From the NCBI RefSeq assembly GCF_018139565.1, contig NZ_JAGSPK010000006.1:1-64000 (forward strand): DNA of 64,000 nt, written 5' to 3'. Under the pieces are notes generated by a model, which was not told the DNA's origin, made no database searches, and saw only the letters and a program-made list of their open reading frames with translations. Below, one piece after another: positions 63,669 through 64,000 of the stretch. Position 1 is the stretch's first letter. Every line of letters begins with the position of its first letter. The DNA is from Cognatundibacterium rivi. Its GTDB lineage: Bacteria > Pseudomonadota > Gammaproteobacteria > Burkholderiales > Burkholderiaceae_D. The position numbers and the translations under genes are program-made.

Positions 63669-64000
63669 TCAGTTGTGGCTATGCCGGAGATGGTGATTGC
63701 GCTCGTGGATGGCGGCGTGCATTTGTGCGCGCATGGCTTCGGTCAGCGCGGCGCGGCGGCGATATTCGCTGCGTTTGTTGGACGGCCGGGATTCAATCGG
63801 CTTTTCATCTGTGGTGGGCGGGATCTCGAAATTTCCTCTCCAGTTTTGATATCCGCCAGCCAGCAACCATAACTGGTCGTACTCGGCGTGAATACATTTT
63901 TTCAGGCGATAACGCCATGCGCGGTGGATGTGGTTTTCTTTACTGACGCATTCTATTGTCGTGCAATGGATTTGCGAGGCGAGGTTGCGTAATACATCGA
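63669..64000 (-). CDS. Partial gene at the window edge, unknown function
   Basis: An open minus-strand frame of at least 110 codons runs off the right edge. The visible C-terminal part includes CTTIECVSKENHIHRAWRYR, LLAGGYQNWRGNFEIPPTTD and an Arg/His-rich end (ALTEAMRAQMHAAIHERNHH). The start lies outside the window. The family is not recognised; the basic, aromatic-rich composition could suit a nucleic-acid-binding protein. Codon use is like the housekeeping part of the window. Confidence 0.5.
   Translation of the reverse strand, partial: DVLRNLASQIHCTTIECVSKENHIHRAWRYRLKKCIHAEYDQLWLLAGGYQNWRGNFEIPPTTDEKPIESRPSNKRSEYRRRAALTEAMRAQMHAAIHERNHHLRHSHN

Overview
The window looks like chromosomal DNA of a Betaproteobacterium, most likely order Burkholderiales and near Oxalobacteraceae. 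This rests on the 3' end of a 5S rRNA followed by tRNA-Val and tRNA-Asp, rdgC, argS, an FtsN-like SPOR protein next to dsbA, aceK, and a liu leucine-degradation locus governed by a LiuR-type MerR regulator. The genus assignment is inference.

Layout. 1-630: rRNA tail, two tRNAs, terminators. 651-7247: housekeeping genes (rdgC, a DUF6622-type membrane protein, argS, SPOR protein, dsbA, a short-chain dehydrogenase, a BtuF-like protein). 7324-9898: a TonB-dependent receptor behind a long, apparently folded leader. 10008-17149: EamA exporter, a Cdd1-like helix-hairpin-helix gene between two copies of an unnamed repeat, two zinc-ribbon membrane proteins, a DUF1877 protein, a secreted hydrolase, and a phosphoribosyltransferase/SLOG gene pair.

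17427-41259: a leucine/isovalerate catabolic region. liuR lies between two LiuR-type palindromes and is divergent from an MBL-fold hydrolase. On the plus strand follow a thioesterase, liuA, a PLP dehydratase, aceK, thiolase, SDR, acyl-CoA dehydrogenase, a thioredoxin-fold isomerase, rhodanese, YchJ, liuB, a secreted hydrolase, liuC, a DUF1569 protein, bioA-bioF-bioD-bioB, liuD, a variant pdxJ and liuE. The genes fit together: LiuB/LiuD form a biotin-dependent carboxylase next to the biotin genes, the biotin enzymes BioA and BioF need the PLP that PdxJ helps make, and the acetyl-CoA produced would feed the glyoxylate shunt, whose branch point AceK controls.

41425-48264: accessory minus-strand genes (5'-nucleotidase, a polytopic membrane protein, small lipoprotein, Sel1-repeat protein, NTF2-like, GST, VOC and an exported protein). 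48265-55376: an AT-rich three-gene operon (unknown 428-aa protein, double-HKD phospholipase-D nuclease, 1341-aa SNF2-like helicase) that looks like an unclassified anti-phage system. 56379-61033: an export operon (periplasmic repeat protein, MacB/Lol-like ATPase and permease, LolA-like carrier, outer-membrane barrel). 61294-64000: a small cysteine-repeat secreted protein, a DUF5343/HEPN pair with an A10 frameshift tract, a fourth copy of the dispersed repeat with a decayed Sel1 fragment, and a partial gene at the edge.

The best candidates for undescribed biology are the helicase/PLD operon, the DUF5343-HEPN pair, the PRTase-SLOG pair, the cysteine-repeat protein, the receptor leader and the dispersed repeat family.
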